Shown here in pieces: positions 51,563 to 63,012 of a stretch of 64,000 nt of DNA (position 1 is its first letter; each line of letters opens with the position of its first letter). Under the pieces are notes generated by a model that had not been told where the DNA came from, searched no databases, and worked only from the letters and a program-made list of their open reading frames with translations. The DNA comes from Streptococcus uberis (GTDB lineage Bacteria > Bacillota > Bacilli > Lactobacillales > Streptococcaceae). The stretch covers positions 1 through 64,000 of the forward strand of contig NZ_JRQN01000006.1 in NCBI RefSeq assembly GCF_000785785.1, written 5' to 3'. The position numbers and the translations under genes are program-made.

Positions 51563-51644
51563 AAGAATACCTCCTTAATATAAGATTATTCTACCATAAT
51601 CCAACTATTATTAAAGCTTTTGAAACGTCCTATTATCGGTCAAC

Positions 51645-52489
51645 CTATTGTTTCATAGCTTTTTCTGGTTTATCTAATGCACTAATCAACTTTTCTTGAA
51701 TATACTGCATAACTTCAGGGTTACTTGGTAAATCTGAGTGAGTCGCATCCGTTCCGGTAACCGTAACTTGGGTATAATGTTTAGCAACATTTTGGAAAAT
51801 GTATCTACCTGCAACCACACTTGCGAAGGGAACAATTTTATCAGCATCAAATGAATCCGTTCCAGCTAAATTATAAACAATGAGATTTTTAGGTATCGCA
51901 ACATTATCACTTCTCAAATCTTTTAACATCTGCGTTTGATTAGAAAGATTACTTTCTTCAAAATTATAAGGCGTCCCAATAGTGGCTAACTTATCCATTT
52001 GAAAATTCTCTACCCCATAATAATTTTCCAAAAAAAGAGTCCAATTTAAGCCACCATTTGAATGCCCGACAGCATTAAAACGCTTAAAATGATAATGTTC
52101 TTGTAAATCAGCCATAGCAATAGCTAGCCATTTAGCTTGTTGCTTAATATTGGCATAGCATCTGCATTATTTTGAAAAGCGATGACAATAAATGGATGAT
52201 TATCATTACTTGCAATAGCACCTTGATAAGTTAAGGTTCCCTTTTTACTAACTTCTACTTTTAAAATACTATGCTTTGCTCCCTTTTGGTTAAAGTAGTC
52301 AAGCATATCATTAAAGCGATTAATAGTCGCACCAGAACCAGGGACAAAAATGGTTGGTACCATCCGTGAATTATAAAGTTTAACTTTCTTTGCTGTCACT
52401 TCATGGACATAAGTTTCCCCAAGTATACCTAAAGTGATAAGAAGCAAAAGCATCATGATAAAAAAGAAACCTGTTAGCGATTTTTTCAT
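51645..52489 (-). pseudogene. DUF915-type alpha/beta hydrolase, frameshifted
   Basis: The first frame gives a signal or membrane anchor (about 5-27), then MVPTIFVPGSGATINRFNDML (oxyanion-hole region), and ends after FQNNADAM. The second resumes in NIKQQAKWLAIAMADLQEHYHF and includes the nucleophile elbow AVGHSNGG. One missing base near 52155 accounts for the break. Full length would be about 280 residues. The family is extracellular or membrane-anchored lipase-like hydrolases of lactic bacteria. It overlaps the upstream EIIC gene by four bases, so the two are coupled. Confidence 0.8.
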
Positions 52490-53700
52490 ATAAGATCTCC
52501 TTTTTTAAGGACACGATTAACAAATGGAAGATAAATTAGAACCGATAAAATAATAATCACAATTGAAACTATTAAATAGCGCCAGTCACCATTCGAAGCC
52601 AAGTAGCCAAATAATAAACTTGGTGTAGCTGTTGGAACACCATAAACGGCTGGGGTTAACCAATTTAATGAAAGTAAAATAGCCCCTAATGTCTCTGCCA
52701 TTACTGTTGATAAAAACATAGGAATAATAAATAGCGGTTGTAAAATAAGTGGTAAGCCAACTAAAAATGGAAAATTGGCATCAAAAAGCATGGGAGCTAA
52801 ACAGAGTAATCCGATTTGCCATTCCCTTTTCTTACCCATTAATCTACTGGCTATAAGAAAGGCTATAAGTAGCCCTAAAAGCACTCCAATCCCACCGAAC
52901 ATCGCAAAACTATCTCTTAGGGTATAAAATGTAAAAGGATGTGGTAAATGAGCTATGTTACCACTAAGTGCTGAACTTAAATTATTGCTTGTAGTGACCA
53001 AATCTCCAGCAGGTCCTTGAAAAATATCTGGAACAGAAATACCAAAAACTAAAAGAACAATAGCTAGAGCAGTCCAAATTAATACTTGGAAAAATGATTT
53101 TGGCCCATCACCTATTTGGATTGCTACAAAACTTTGCAGAAATTGGTCTGGTCCAAAACCAAAACGGCTTATCATTAATTTCGTAACCAAAACAACTAAG
53201 TAGACCATTAATGCTAATAATATAGCCCATAAAAATGGACTCCTCGTCTGAGATGGGGCATATTTTTTAAACCCTAACAAGAGGATTGCAAACCCCACTA
53301 ATAGAATCCAAAAAGGCTGATGGGGCACTTGAACAAATTGCCTTTGATTTGAAACAAAGACCCATGTCAAAATAAATGATAATGTTGGCAAAAAAGAGAC
53401 AACCACTTGCTTGCTCTTTAAATAATACGTAATCATTTGGCTAACGAAATAACTCGCAATAATAGTCATTGTAAAATGAGCAAATCGTTCAATCTCACCA
53501 GAAAGTATGAATAGCCATTTTTGACTGTAAAAACTAAAGTGACTGGTTTGGGCTAAGAAAGATTCCGGTGCAACAAAAAGACTGTTCACTAGTTCTACCC
53601 ATGAAAAGAGCAAAGCTAAAGGCAATAACTGACGAAAACTGTATTTTAAAGCATGAGAAAAAGCACTCATCTTTTCATTTAATCTATCTCTCATAGTCAT
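52486..53700 (-). CDS. Orphan PTS EIIC component, lactose/cellobiose family
   Basis: 404 residues with about ten membrane helices and the conserved PTS EIIC segments (FGGIGVLLGLLIAFLIA, LCLAPMLFDANFPFLVGLPLIL). No EIIA or EIIB gene is adjacent, so phosphoryl carriers must come from elsewhere, or it acts without transport coupling. The sugar is unknown. It is followed by, and overlaps, the hydrolase gene. AGGAATGACT precedes the start. Confidence 0.82.
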   Translation of the reverse strand: MTMRDRLNEKMSAFSHALKYSFRQLLPLALLFSWVELVNSLFVAPESFLAQTSHFSFYSQKWLFILSGEIERFAHFTMTIIASYFVSQMITYYLKSKQVVVSFLPTLSFILTWVFVSNQRQFVQVPHQPFWILLVGFAILLLGFKKYAPSQTRSPFLWAILLALMVYLVVLVTKLMISRFGFGPDQFLQSFVAIQIGDGPKSFFQVLIWTALAIVLLVFGISVPDIFQGPAGDLVTTSNNLSSALSGNIAHLPHPFTFYTLRDSFAMFGGIGVLLGLLIAFLIASRLMGKKREWQIGLLCLAPMLFDANFPFLVGLPLILQPLFIIPMFLSTVMAETLGAILLSLNWLTPAVYGVPTATPSLLFGYLASNGDWRYLIVSIVIIILSVLIYLPFVNRVLKKGDLI

Positions 53701-53830
53701 TCCTCACTCATTCTTCGCATTATAACCTTTGTTAGCTTTTTTATATTTTAGCATAAGTAACTGACAGAAGAAAAGATATTAGATTGTCAAAATATTAATA
53801 AAAAACTAGCACGCAGAGGGATCAGACAAA

Positions 53831-53881
53831 AAGCCCCAGATTATCAGACTATCTCCTTTAATAATCTGGTAATCTGAGGCA
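53831..53881 (-). terminator. Terminator of nagA
   Basis: CAGATTATCAGA and TCTGGTAATCTG, extended by GCC/GGC, form a long stem. On the minus strand it is followed by TTTTTG. Confidence 0.7.
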
Positions 53882-53956
53882 AAACTTTCTAATCCTGCAA
53901 TGATTAATACGTTATCAACTAATCACTTATCAGAATTGTTATGAATACTAATCAAC

Positions 53957-55105
53957 TTAGGCTTGATAAACTTTTTGACCATCTAAATAAGTTGCTTGCA
54001 ATTCTAAATCTTGGTCTAATACAATAAAGTCTGCAGCATAACCTTCTTTTATTTGACCACAGACATCTTCAATACCAACTGAAAGAGCTGGTACGTATGT
54101 TGCCATATGGATAGCCTGTTCGGCGTCAGCAATTCCCCATTCAACCACATTTTTTATGCCATCTTTTAACTTCAAAATAGAGCCAGCAAGGTTACCACTT
54201 TCTTTCAAGCGAGCCGTTCCATTTTCGACCACAACTGGAAACTCACCTAACATATACTCCCCATCTGATGACCCACCTGCACGCATACAGTCCGTAATCA
54301 TGGCAACTTTTTCATAGCCTTTTTGTTGCATTAAAATGTCACAAGCCACTGGATTGACATGGTGCCCATCGCAAATCAATTCCGCAAAAGTTCCTTCAAT
54401 GTTATACATAGCACCAACCATTCCAGGTTCCCTATGATTTAAGCCACGCATTCCGTTATAGGCATGCACCCAAACACTCGCTCCTGCATTAACAGCAGCT
54501 TTTGCTTCTTTATAAGTTGCATTGGAATGTCCTAGTGCAACTGTGACATTGTCTTTTGTAATGGTTGAAACAAATTCTTCTACGCCATCGCGTTCTGGAG
54601 CAAGAGCGATTTTCTTAATTAAACCATTTGCTGCCTCTTGCCACTCTGCAAATTCATCCAATCTTGGGTTTTTCATATAAATTGGATTTTGAGCACCTTT
54701 GTATTCCTCAGTAAAATAGGGTCCTTCAAAGTAAATTCCTTGAATTTTCGCACCTTTTACAGCATCTGCCACTGATGCAACTGTTGCAGATACTTGTTTT
54801 AGCTGTTCAAAATCTGATGTTAATGTTGTTGGTAAAAATGAAGTCACTCCTGTTGATAAGAGTCCTTGACTCATTTGGTGAATTCCCTCGGCAGAGTTAT
54901 CCATAACATCAGCACCTGCAAAGCCATGGATATGTGTATCAACTAAACCTGGAGCAATTTGATAGCCAGAATAGTCAATAATAGTCGCATTAGAGTCAAC
55001 CTTTTCAAACCATTGACCAAATTTCCCATCTGCAACAGCTAGGTAACCCTTACATTTTTTATGATCTGAGTAGTAAAAACAATCTGCTTTAATATAGCTT
55101 GTCAT
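53957..55105 (-). CDS. nagA: N-acetylglucosamine-6-phosphate deacetylase
   Basis: 382 residues. It removes acetate from GlcNAc-6-P in amino-sugar use and wall recycling. The metal site is in LVDTHIHGFAGADVM and VALGHSNATY. Catalytic and substrate residues are in ELICDGHHVNP and MITDCMRAGG, and NLAGSILKLKDG is typical. Its promoter carries a NagR-like operator. The gene is intact, with a run of A/G-rich sequence as its ribosome site. Confidence 0.95.
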   Translation of the reverse strand: MTSYIKADCFYYSDHKKCKGYLAVADGKFGQWFEKVDSNATIIDYSGYQIAPGLVDTHIHGFAGADVMDNSAEGIHQMSQGLLSTGVTSFLPTTLTSDFEQLKQVSATVASVADAVKGAKIQGIYFEGPYFTEEYKGAQNPIYMKNPRLDEFAEWQEAANGLIKKIALAPERDGVEEFVSTITKDNVTVALGHSNATYKEAKAAVNAGASVWVHAYNGMRGLNHREPGMVGAMYNIEGTFAELICDGHHVNPVACDILMQQKGYEKVAMITDCMRAGGSSDGEYMLGEFPVVVENGTARLKESGNLAGSILKLKDGIKNVVEWGIADAEQAIHMATYVPALSVGIEDVCGQIKEGYAADFIVLDQDLELQATYLDGQKVYQA

Positions 55106-55129
55106 CTTCTTGCCTCCCTTTTTTTCTTT

Positions 55130-55158
55130 ATTATACGCTTAATCTGATTATTTGTAAA
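55130..55158 (-). promoter_or_regulatory. Promoter of nagA
   Basis: On the minus strand TTTACA (55153-55158) and TATAAT (55130-55135) are spaced by exactly 17 bases, 25 bases ahead of the coding start. Confidence 0.75.
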
Positions 55159-55170
55159 TGGTATATACCA
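55159..55170. promoter_or_regulatory. NagR/YvoA-type operator (dre-like palindrome) at nagA
   Basis: TGGTATATACCA is a perfect palindrome abutting the nagA -35 box. It matches the GntR-family NagR operator form (TGGTATA-ACCA) of streptococci and bacilli. Repression relieved by amino-sugar phosphates is the likely mode. Confidence 0.65.
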
Positions 55171-55246
55171 CTTCTCTTGCTTGACATTTCTTAAAATTAA
55201 TACTCAAAAAAGCTCTAGTTTAATTAAATTTTGAACAAAAATCATC

Positions 55247-55275
55247 TTTAACAATTCTTCTTTTTCTTGTATAAT
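55247..55275 (+). promoter_or_regulatory. Promoter of the small anchored protein gene
   Basis: TTTAAC (55247-55252) and TATAAT (55270-55275) with 17 bases between, about 40 bases ahead of the gene. AGGAGAT lies near the ATG. Confidence 0.7.
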
Positions 55276-55314
55276 AGAGCTTGTCAGTATTCAAGTACAT
55301 GTTAGGAGATAGGA

Positions 55315-55965
55315 ATGAAACAAGCAAAAACAGAACGACTTTTTCTCGTTCTAAGTATTATCACCGTGATTATTGCAGGTGGTATCTATTTTATTTTCGG
55401 TGATATGGGAGATGTTAAATCTAATGACAATACTACACAGTCAGTTCAAAGTGTTGTTACTAAAAATAACCCGCTCACTGAAGCTATTGACTTAGTAGCA
55501 GAAGCAGAGAAAAATCCTAGTCAGGAAGCCATTGATCAGGCCCAAAAGATGCTTGATCAGGCAAAAGATACAAGTACAAAAAAACGATTGCAAAAAAAAT
55601 TAGACCAAGTCAAATCGAATTTGGAAAGTTATAATGAGGCTAAAAAAGCTGTTGAAGATACAAAAAACACCCCAACAACAGATAACAAAGCCTTGGCTCA
55701 AGCGGCCATCGATAAGGTTGTCCTAGAAGATAAAAAAGCTGAATTACAAAGTCAATTAGACGCTATTGTAATTATTGATCAACCTGTTACAAATTCAACA
55801 ACTACAATTCCAGCTAGTGGTACCGTAGATTATGGACAAGCTCCTGCTGAAAATTACTACCCTCAAGCTCCTGCAACAATCGAACCAACTCAGCCAGTAG
55901 TACCAAATACTGGAGCATCATCAAATGCAGCCAATACTGGTTCTAATGCTGTCATTAATCCATAA
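55315..55965 (+). CDS. Membrane-anchored surface protein with helical domain, function unknown
   Basis: 216 residues. A basic N-terminus, one membrane helix (about 8-28), then an extracellular Lys/Ala/Gln-rich helical stretch (about 50-150) with FIVAR-like alternation. The tail is rich in Thr, Pro, Asn and Ala (about 150-216). There is no LPxTG sortase motif and no catalytic motif. The layout recalls extracellular parts of cell-wall-associated streptococcal proteins such as MapZ, but the sequence is not recognised. It has its own promoter and terminator. Confidence 0.75.
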   Translation: MKQAKTERLFLVLSIITVIIAGGIYFIFGDMGDVKSNDNTTQSVQSVVTKNNPLTEAIDLVAEAEKNPSQEAIDQAQKMLDQAKDTSTKKRLQKKLDQVKSNLESYNEAKKAVEDTKNTPTTDNKALAQAAIDKVVLEDKKAELQSQLDAIVIIDQPVTNSTTTIPASGTVDYGQAPAENYYPQAPATIEPTQPVVPNTGASSNAANTGSNAVINP

Positions 55966-55966
55966 T

Positions 55967-56005
55967 AAAAAGCCGATTCACTCAATGAAGTGAATCAGCT
56001 TTTTT
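55967..56005. terminator. Bidirectional terminator
   Basis: AAAAAGCCGATTCACT and AGTGAATCAGCTTTTTT pair with one mismatch, between converging genes. Confidence 0.75.
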
Positions 56006-56851
56006 TTATGCTTTTTCATACCCTAAAAGAATACCTTCTTCTTCTGCATAGAAACTACATAAGCCAGAACTATTAGCAATAGCCATCGTTGCTGTCGGAA
56101 AGCTTTCTTTTAACTTTTCTAAAATTTGATGACATATTTTTTCATTGTTGCGATGGCAAACGAAAACCTTACCACCATTATATCCTGCTTTTTTCATTTC
56201 ATCTACAATGGATAAGACAGCCTTTTTCTGACCACGTGCTTTTTGAAGTAATTCAAGGCGCCCCTCTTCGCTGGCACAACCTACCATGCGAATATTCATC
56301 AAGCCGATTACTGTTCCTAACAATTTACTAACACGACCATTTTTAACCAAATTATCTACTTTAGCCAATGCAAATAGTAACCCTGTCTTTTTTTGATAGT
56401 CTGTAATTTCTTTGACAACTTGATCAAAAGTAAGGCCCTTAGAAATGAGTCTTTCTAACTCTAAAACAATAAGGTCCATTTCACCACCAGCTGATAGGGA
56501 GTCTATGATGTGAATGTTTAAATTTGGATTTTCCTCAAGCAACATTTCTTTTCCAAGACGAGCACTATTATTGCTTCCCGACAAACTACCTGTAATCGTT
56601 ATTGCAATAACATTATCTGCCCCTTTAAATGCCTGCATAAAAGCATCTGGACTCGGGCAACTTGAAGTTGCTGCTTCAGAAGAAGCATACATTGTAGACA
56701 TCATCTGGTCTACATCTAAATTAAAATCATCATTAAAATTCTCTTGTCCAATTCTTATTGTTAAAGGGACACGCTCATAAACTATCTGATCGTTTTCATT
56801 TGTCAAGGCTGTTAAATCACAGCCAGAATCAGCTACAATTTTCCAAGTCAT
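56006..56851 (-). CDS. DegV family fatty-acid-binding protein
   Basis: 281 residues, matching FakB-type DegV proteins that present fatty acids to the kinase FakA. The N-terminal KIVADSGCDL, the TSCPSPDAF ligand motif and the ITITGSLSGSNNSARLG segment form the fatty-acid pocket. The later arginine motif KNGRVSKLLG is present. It is monocistronic. Which fatty acid it binds is unknown. Confidence 0.92.
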   Translation of the reverse strand: MTWKIVADSGCDLTALTNENDQIVYERVPLTIRIGQENFNDDFNLDVDQMMSTMYASSEAATSSCPSPDAFMQAFKGADNVIAITITGSLSGSNNSARLGKEMLLEENPNLNIHIIDSLSAGGEMDLIVLELERLISKGLTFDQVVKEITDYQKKTGLLFALAKVDNLVKNGRVSKLLGTVIGLMNIRMVGCASEEGRLELLQKARGQKKAVLSIVDEMKKAGYNGGKVFVCHRNNEKICHQILEKLKESFPTATMAIANSSGLCSFYAEEEGILLGYEKA

Positions 56852-56982
56852 ACTTTTTCCTCTTTCGTTCTACTTGCTTTAATCTATTGACATTTCAAAG
56901 CTTTTCACCTAAAATTATATCATCATTAGTCTAATAATAGCTAGTAAAAATAGTCCGATGTAACAGTTGAAAGGCAAATGTA

Positions 56983-57539
56983 ATGACCGATAAAGTAATC
57001 GCCAAAAATTCTTTGAATAATCTAATAAAATTCAATAAAGAAACTCGTCAATTAACCAGGGAGGCCTTAGAGACCGCCTTTTAAGTCTCCTCAATCAAAA
57101 AAATATAACACAAATTTCAATTTCTGAACTTGTGTCCAAGGCTGGAGTATCTCGAAATGCTTTTTATCGAAACTTTTCATCAAAAGAAGAGATTTTGGAA
57201 GGTTACTTATCAACCGTTTTACGTCGCATTTTTAAAGGCATCAAACTATTTGACTTAAATACGCAAGCAAGTCAGGCTTGGCTCTATTTATTTACAGAAG
57301 CTAAAAAAGAAGAAGCTCTCTTTAAAATCATTTTTAAACACCACCTGCAACAACTTTTGACACAGATGGTTACCAAACGCTTAAAAGCCTATCAACGGTG
57401 GAAAAAGAATAGACAATCTCACTACTCTCGTCTTTTTTGGAGCAATGCTATTGTCTCAGTCCTCACTTCTTGGATTAAAGATGGCATGAAAACACCCGCT
57501 GAGGAAATGGCTAAAATGGGATTGCCTCTCTTGCCATAA
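56983..57539 (+). pseudogene. TetR-family regulator, single frameshift
   Basis: From the ATG at 56983 a frame gives MTDKVIAKNSLNNLIKFNKE...LTREALETAF and stops. The second frame continues LLSLLNQKNITQISISELVSKAGVSRNAFYRNFSSKEE, a complete TetR helix-turn-helix, then a helical C-terminal domain of the AcrR C-terminal type. One extra T in CCTTTTAAG near 57081 joins them into about 185 residues. No target gene is obvious nearby. Whether it is broken or mis-sequenced is open. The ribosome site is weak (AAAGG). Confidence 0.8.
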
Positions 57540-57540
57540 G

Positions 57541-57593
57541 AATAAACCAGTTAGAACGAACTGCAAGTTGCAGTCTCTTCTAACTGGTTTATT
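57541..57593. terminator. Bidirectional terminator between the TetR and HAD genes
   Basis: A perfect 16-base outer stem (57541-57556 with 57578-57593; AATAAACCAGTTAGAA and its complement) encloses a second short palindrome (ACTGCAAGTTGCAGT). Confidence 0.85.
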
Positions 57594-58409
57594 TTATTGA
57601 TTTAATGCGTACTTTCTAATAGCTTGTGCCACTCCAGCTTGATCGCAGTGACTAGTGATATGATCAGCCAATACCTTGATGGATTCACTGGCATTGCCCA
57701 TTGCTACGCCTGTTCCTGCAAAACTTAGCATTTCTATATCATTTGGCGCGTCGCCGATTGCCATCACTTCATTAGCTGTGCAATTTAAATCCTCGGCCAA
57801 ATCTTTAAGGGCATGAGCCTTTGTCACGTGTTTAGGCATTACTTCAAGAATGTAATCTTGACTTCGAACAACACTAAAGTCTTCTACCAGTTGAGAGCGC
57901 ATTGCATCTTCAAATGCATCCATAGCTTGACTAGTACCCATATACATAGCTTGAAAAATAATCTCCGAACCTTGCTCTAACGCTTCAATTGTCGTTGTTT
58001 TGACTTTTGTAAAGACCAATTCACCATCAGCTGCAACAATGTCAGGTACTTGTTCTCCAATAACGTAGTAGTTGTCTTCTGTCGTCAAGGTTAAGGCAAC
58101 ACCATCAAAATGACGGCTTAGTTTTTCCAGATGTTTCACTTGTTCTATGGTCAGATGATAATGGTGGATAAGGTTCCACTCTATACTGGTATAGGTGCTA
58201 CACCCATTATTTAAGATGAGAAACTCATCCTCTACTAAGCCCAGCTGATCAAAATACGGTTTGGTCCCATTTTTTGGACGACCTGTACAAAGAACAATCT
58301 TAATCCCATTAGCAGTCGCTTCTTGAATCGCTTTAATATTTTCTTCAGGAATGACTTTCTTACTATTTAACAAGGTTCCATCTAAATCTATAGCAATTAA
58401 CCTAATCAT
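57594..58409 (-). CDS. Cof-type HAD phosphatase
   Basis: About 271 residues. The HAD motifs are DLDGTLL (nucleophile and general acid aspartates), CTGRP and GDAPNDIEML, with a cap domain of the Cof (class IIB) type. It probably acts on sugar phosphates or flavin-related phosphates. The frame reaches a GTG at 58421, but the ATG four codons later (MIRLIAIDLDG) is the better start. It follows lacG by 111 bases and could be part of that transcript. Confidence 0.9.
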   Translation of the reverse strand: MIRLIAIDLDGTLLNSKKVIPEENIKAIQEATANGIKIVLCTGRPKNGTKPYFDQLGLVEDEFLILNNGCSTYTSIEWNLIHHYHLTIEQVKHLEKLSRHFDGVALTLTTEDNYYVIGEQVPDIVAADGELVFTKVKTTTIEALEQGSEIIFQAMYMGTSQAMDAFEDAMRSQLVEDFSVVRSQDYILEVMPKHVTKAHALKDLAEDLNCTANEVMAIGDAPNDIEMLSFAGTGVAMGNASESIKVLADHITSHCDQAGVAQAIRKYALNQ

Positions 58410-58532
58410 TTTTAAACCCACTTTCTCAAAAGGTTACTTTTCTTATTTCTATAAATAAGTCAACTTAATTATAAGTGTAACATTTTTAGAGCATCAATCA
58501 AACTACAAAAGTCATTTTGAAGATATTATTTG

Positions 58533-59939
<1,407 letters not shown>

Positions 59940-59998
59940 TTACTCCTTCTATAATAGAGCATAAGCTTGATGTCATCAAGTCCATCTCTAGTAGTCGT

Positions 59999-61702
59999 TT
60001 AAGCCATCATTTGTTGACGTACAAAGGCAAGAGCTCCTTGGCCATCACGTGTTAATTTGATGTATTCAGCACCCTCAGTTTTAGCTAATTTAATACCTAG
60101 CTTATCTGTTTCTTTTTTGATATCTTCGAAGTTTGAAGCTACTTGTGGTGCAAGAACTACCAATTGATACTCAGGTAACATTTCACGGTGAGCTCCGTAA
60201 CTTCCAGCCGCAGCTGAGACGGATTCATTATATTCTTTTGCCGCCTTGTTTAAAGCATTGGCTAAAAGTCCACTGGTTCCACCACCTGCACAAAGAACAA
60301 GGACGTTTGTTTGATCAGTAATAGATGGTGAATCTACTCGAGTAGCGCCAGTATTATCTAAGCTTGCATCTGCTTTTTTGGTATTGAAGTTTGCAGCAAC
60401 TTTTTCCTTAAGGGCATCTGAAGTTGAAAAACCTGTAACTTCTTCGGCAAGAATTTGTTCATCATAAACTTTTAAGAATGGATAATAAATGATAACATCT
60501 ACAACAATAAGAACTATGGCTAAAATAAAAGCTAGCACTTGGAAATTTGTTCCTAAAAGTAATCCTAGTGGAGCGGGCGTAGTCCATGGTAGATTTGCCG
60601 TGAAACTGTTCATTCCTAAAACATCAATAAAGAATTTGAAAATCCACACATTAACAATCGGTGCCATAATAAATGGAATGAAGAAAATTGGATTTAAAAC
60701 AAGTGGTGCACCAAATAGAATTGGTTCATTAACACCAAAGAATGTTGGAACAACTGATGCACGACCAATGGCTTTATTACGTTTTGATTTCGTCATCCAC
60801 ATAAACATGAATGGAACAACTAATGTAGCACCGGTACCTCCCATTGTTACGATGAACATTTGCGTCCCAGAGGTTAAAATTTTATCTGCATGTTGCCCAG
60901 CTTGTAATAAGTTCAGGTTAACTTCAGCATTAGCATAAGTGATTGCTGCAATAGCTGGTTCAACAATTGAAGGACCATGAATCCCTACAAACCAGAAGAA
61001 AGCATAGGCACCAAAAATTAATGTAATACCAAGATAACCATCTGCTGCTTGGAATAAAGGTGCTAGTAAAGTTCCAATAGATTGGGCAACATTTACACCC
61101 ATTACGGATTTGACAAGCAATTGTAGAGCATACAACAATACCACAGATAAGGTGAATGGAATTAAGTCCTTAAATACTTGTGAAATATTAGGTGGAACTT
61201 CTTCTGGCATACGAATAGTGATGTTACGTTTGACACAGAATTTATAGACATTTACTGTTACAAACGCTGCTAAAAATGCTGTAAGCAAACCTTTTGTTCC
61301 CATAAATGCTGTAATAAATCCACCATCTTTTGAAGGATCAGCAGCCATTAAGAGGAAGCCTACCATTGTAGCCAGCATTGTTGCAATAAAATTGATTTGA
61401 TTTGTTGACTCTAATTCCCTGTTCATTGAGTCTGTTAGTGCTTTAGCAGTTGTACCTGCTACAAAGAACCCTAAAATCCCCATTGAATAACTGTAGGGAG
61501 TCATCAACAATGATTCAACCGCTTTACTCCAATGGAAGCCCCATGCATTTGGTACATAAGCTATCAAGATAAAAATACTTGAAAATAGGATGACCGGCAT
61601 ACCTGCAATAAATCCGTCACGAATAGCACGTAAATATATATTTCGTGAAATTTTTTCAAAAAGCGGTTTTCTTTTTTCTATTTGAGCTATTAATTTATTC
61701 AT
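59999..61702 (-). CDS. lacE: Lactose PTS EIICB
   Basis: About 567 residues. An EIIC domain with ten or so membrane helices (about 20-440) is followed by a linker and an EIIB domain whose phosphorylated cysteine lies in [15 protein letters not shown] (about 471 from the chosen start). It takes in lactose as lactose 6-phosphate with EIIA (LacF). The frame extends eight codons upstream, but GAGAGGG precedes the ATG of [10 protein letters not shown], the usual LacE start. Its start is next to the lacF stop. Confidence 0.95.
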   Translation of the reverse strand: MNKLIAQIEKRKPLFEKISRNIYLRAIRDGFIAGMPVILFSSIFILIAYVPNAWGFHWSKAVESLLMTPYSYSMGILGFFVAGTTAKALTDSMNRELESTNQINFIATMLATMVGFLLMAADPSKDGGFITAFMGTKGLLTAFLAAFVTVNVYKFCVKRNITIRMPEEVPPNISQVFKDLIPFTLSVVLLYALQLLVKSVMGVNVAQSIGTLLAPLFQAADGYLGITLIFGAYAFFWFVGIHGPSIVEPAIAAITYANAEVNLNLLQAGQHADKILTSGTQMFIVTMGGTGATLVVPFMFMWMTKSKRNKAIGRASVVPTFFGVNEPILFGAPLVLNPIFFIPFIMAPIVNVWIFKFFIDVLGMNSFTANLPWTTPAPLGLLLGTNFQVLAFILAIVLIVVDVIIYYPFLKVYDEQILAEEVTGFSTSDALKEKVAANFNTKKADASLDNTGATRVDSPSITDQTNVLVLCAGGGTSGLLANALNKAAKEYNESVSAAAGSYGAHREMLPEYQLVVLAPQVASNFEDIKKETDKLGIKLAKTEGAEYIKLTRDGQGALAFVRQQMMA

Positions 61703-61703
61703 T

Positions 61704-62015
61704 TTACCCTCTCTTATATAGTTCAATCATGTGTTTCATCATATCTTGTAACAACATGGTAGTCATTAAATGATCTTGGCCATGCATCAATGTCACACTA
61801 AAATCAATATCTTCCCCAGAAGACTCCGCTTGAAGCAAGCTAGTTTGTGACTTATGCGCTTCAACAATACAATCATTAGCTACCTTACAAAGTTCTTCTG
61901 CACCAGTATAATCTCCTGATTGAGCTGCATTTAAAGCTTCTAATAGTTTCGATCTAGCATCCCCTGCATAGGCAACAATCTCAAAACCTAACATCGTTAA
62001 CTCTTCTTTTGTCAT
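61704..62015 (-). CDS. lacF: Lactose PTS EIIA
   Basis: About 103 residues of the PTS EIIA lactose family, an all-helical trimer. H78 ([12 protein letters not shown]) is the phosphorylated residue. The N-terminal [25 protein letters not shown] is characteristic. The ATG at 62015 follows AAGGAG, while the upstream TTG is not used. It overlaps lacT by its ribosome site and transfers phosphate from HPr to LacE. Confidence 0.95.
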   Translation of the reverse strand: MTKEELTMLGFEIVAYAGDARSKLLEALNAAQSGDYTGAEELCKVANDCIVEAHKSQTSLLQAESSGEDIDFSVTLMHGQDHLMTTMLLQDMMKHMIELYKRG

Positions 62016-62016
62016 T

Positions 62017-62865
62017 TTACTCTCCTTTATCAATTATTCGTTGGATGTGTAACACTAAATAAATTTTTTCACCAGCCTGCAATTCCTGACCAGTTGCTTG
62101 ACCAATCAAATGATAAATATCACACCCAATGGTATATGCTGTAGGGTATTCTCGCTTTACCTGATCTTCAATATTTAAAATCGAATTATTTTGGCTATCT
62201 TTACGATCCAAAGTATTTAAAAAATAGGTCAGGTGAATCATTAGCCGATCATAATAGTTTTCATTAGAATTTTGTCTCGTTATCCCATGAGCACTTAACT
62301 CCTGTTCAATCTGCTCTAAGATTTCTCTTGAAAAATCCCTCCTTAAATGCCCACTATTAGCTTCATCTTGTCCTTTAGCATTGATAAAATGCAGAGCAAT
62401 ACGAGCAATTTCATCGTCTGGGAATTGTTTAAGTAACCGTTTTCTTAATTCTGTTAAAGCAATGCTTCCCATTTCATATTCTTTTGGGTATTCTTTAGAA
62501 ATATCTGGCAATCTACTTTCCTGATAAGACCCATTTTTAATGGCTTTATAGGAACAATAAATATGGTCTGTTAATGTGACATACAAATAGTTTTGAACAG
62601 GATAGTGAAATTCTTTCACTAGTAATTCGATAATGTCATAAGTTACGGAAATAAAATCCATCGGAACATCTTTTAACAGTAAGAGAAAATTTTCTTTTGC
62701 TTCTTCATTTTTAAGTGCAAAAATTTTTTCAATCTTATTAGCGTAGATGACATCACCTTTTTTCTTGTGAAATGTAATGCCTAGCCCCATAACGACAGCT
62801 TGATCACCATTGTTATTTTTTACCAATGCAGCATTATTATTCAATGTCCGAATAAGCCGAAACAT
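62017..62865 (-). CDS. lacT: LacT, BglG/LicT-type transcriptional antiterminator
   Basis: About 282 residues. The N-terminal RNA-binding CAT domain (about 1-56: [30 protein letters not shown]) is followed by two PRD domains (about 65-170 and 171-280) controlled by phosphorylation from the PTS. It binds the RAT site in its own leader and lets transcription enter lacTFEG. GGAGG stands seven bases ahead of the ATG at 62865. Confidence 0.94.
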   Translation of the reverse strand: MFRLIRTLNNNAALVKNNNGDQAVVMGLGITFHKKKGDVIYANKIEKIFALKNEEAKENFLLLLKDVPMDFISVTYDIIELLVKEFHYPVQNYLYVTLTDHIYCSYKAIKNGSYQESRLPDISKEYPKEYEMGSIALTELRKRLLKQFPDDEIARIALHFINAKGQDEANSGHLRRDFSREILEQIEQELSAHGITRQNSNENYYDRLMIHLTYFLNTLDRKDSQNNSILNIEDQVKREYPTAYTIGCDIYHLIGQATGQELQAGEKIYLVLHIQRIIDKGE

Positions 62866-62888
62866 ATATACCTCCATTTTTAATAGAA

Positions 62889-62938
62889 AAAGACCACAAA
62901 TAAATCAGAAGTCTCCTTCCAACTCATTTGCGGTCTTG
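62889..62938 (-). terminator. Leader terminator of lacTFEG
   Basis: AAAGACCACAAAT pairs with ATTTGCGGTCTT (one G-U) and is followed by TTTTTC on the minus strand. Its 5' arm overlaps the antiterminator site, so the two structures exclude each other. Confidence 0.8.
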
Positions 62939-62964
62939 CCTAAAATCTCGTTTAGTTACAATCC
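62932..62964 (-). promoter_or_regulatory. RAT (ribonucleic antiterminator) site for LacT
   Basis: On the minus strand it begins GGATTGTAACT and ends AGGCAAGACC, the consensus of LicT/BglG binding sites, in the leader between promoter and terminator. Confidence 0.8.
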
Positions 62965-62983
62965 ACTCTATTAACTTGACTAA

Positions 62984-63012
62984 ATTATACAACAAAAACA
63001 AACTATTGTAAA
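62984..63012 (-). promoter_or_regulatory. Promoter of lacTFEG
   Basis: TTTACA (63007-63012) and TATAAT (62984-62989) on the minus strand with 17 bases between. Transcription would begin ahead of the RAT site. Confidence 0.8.

Noticed and set aside
62017..62877. Starting lacT, lacF, lacE, pepC and the DEAD-box gene at the first possible codon
   Set aside because: In each case a good ribosome site lies between the first and a slightly later start codon, so the later one was chosen.
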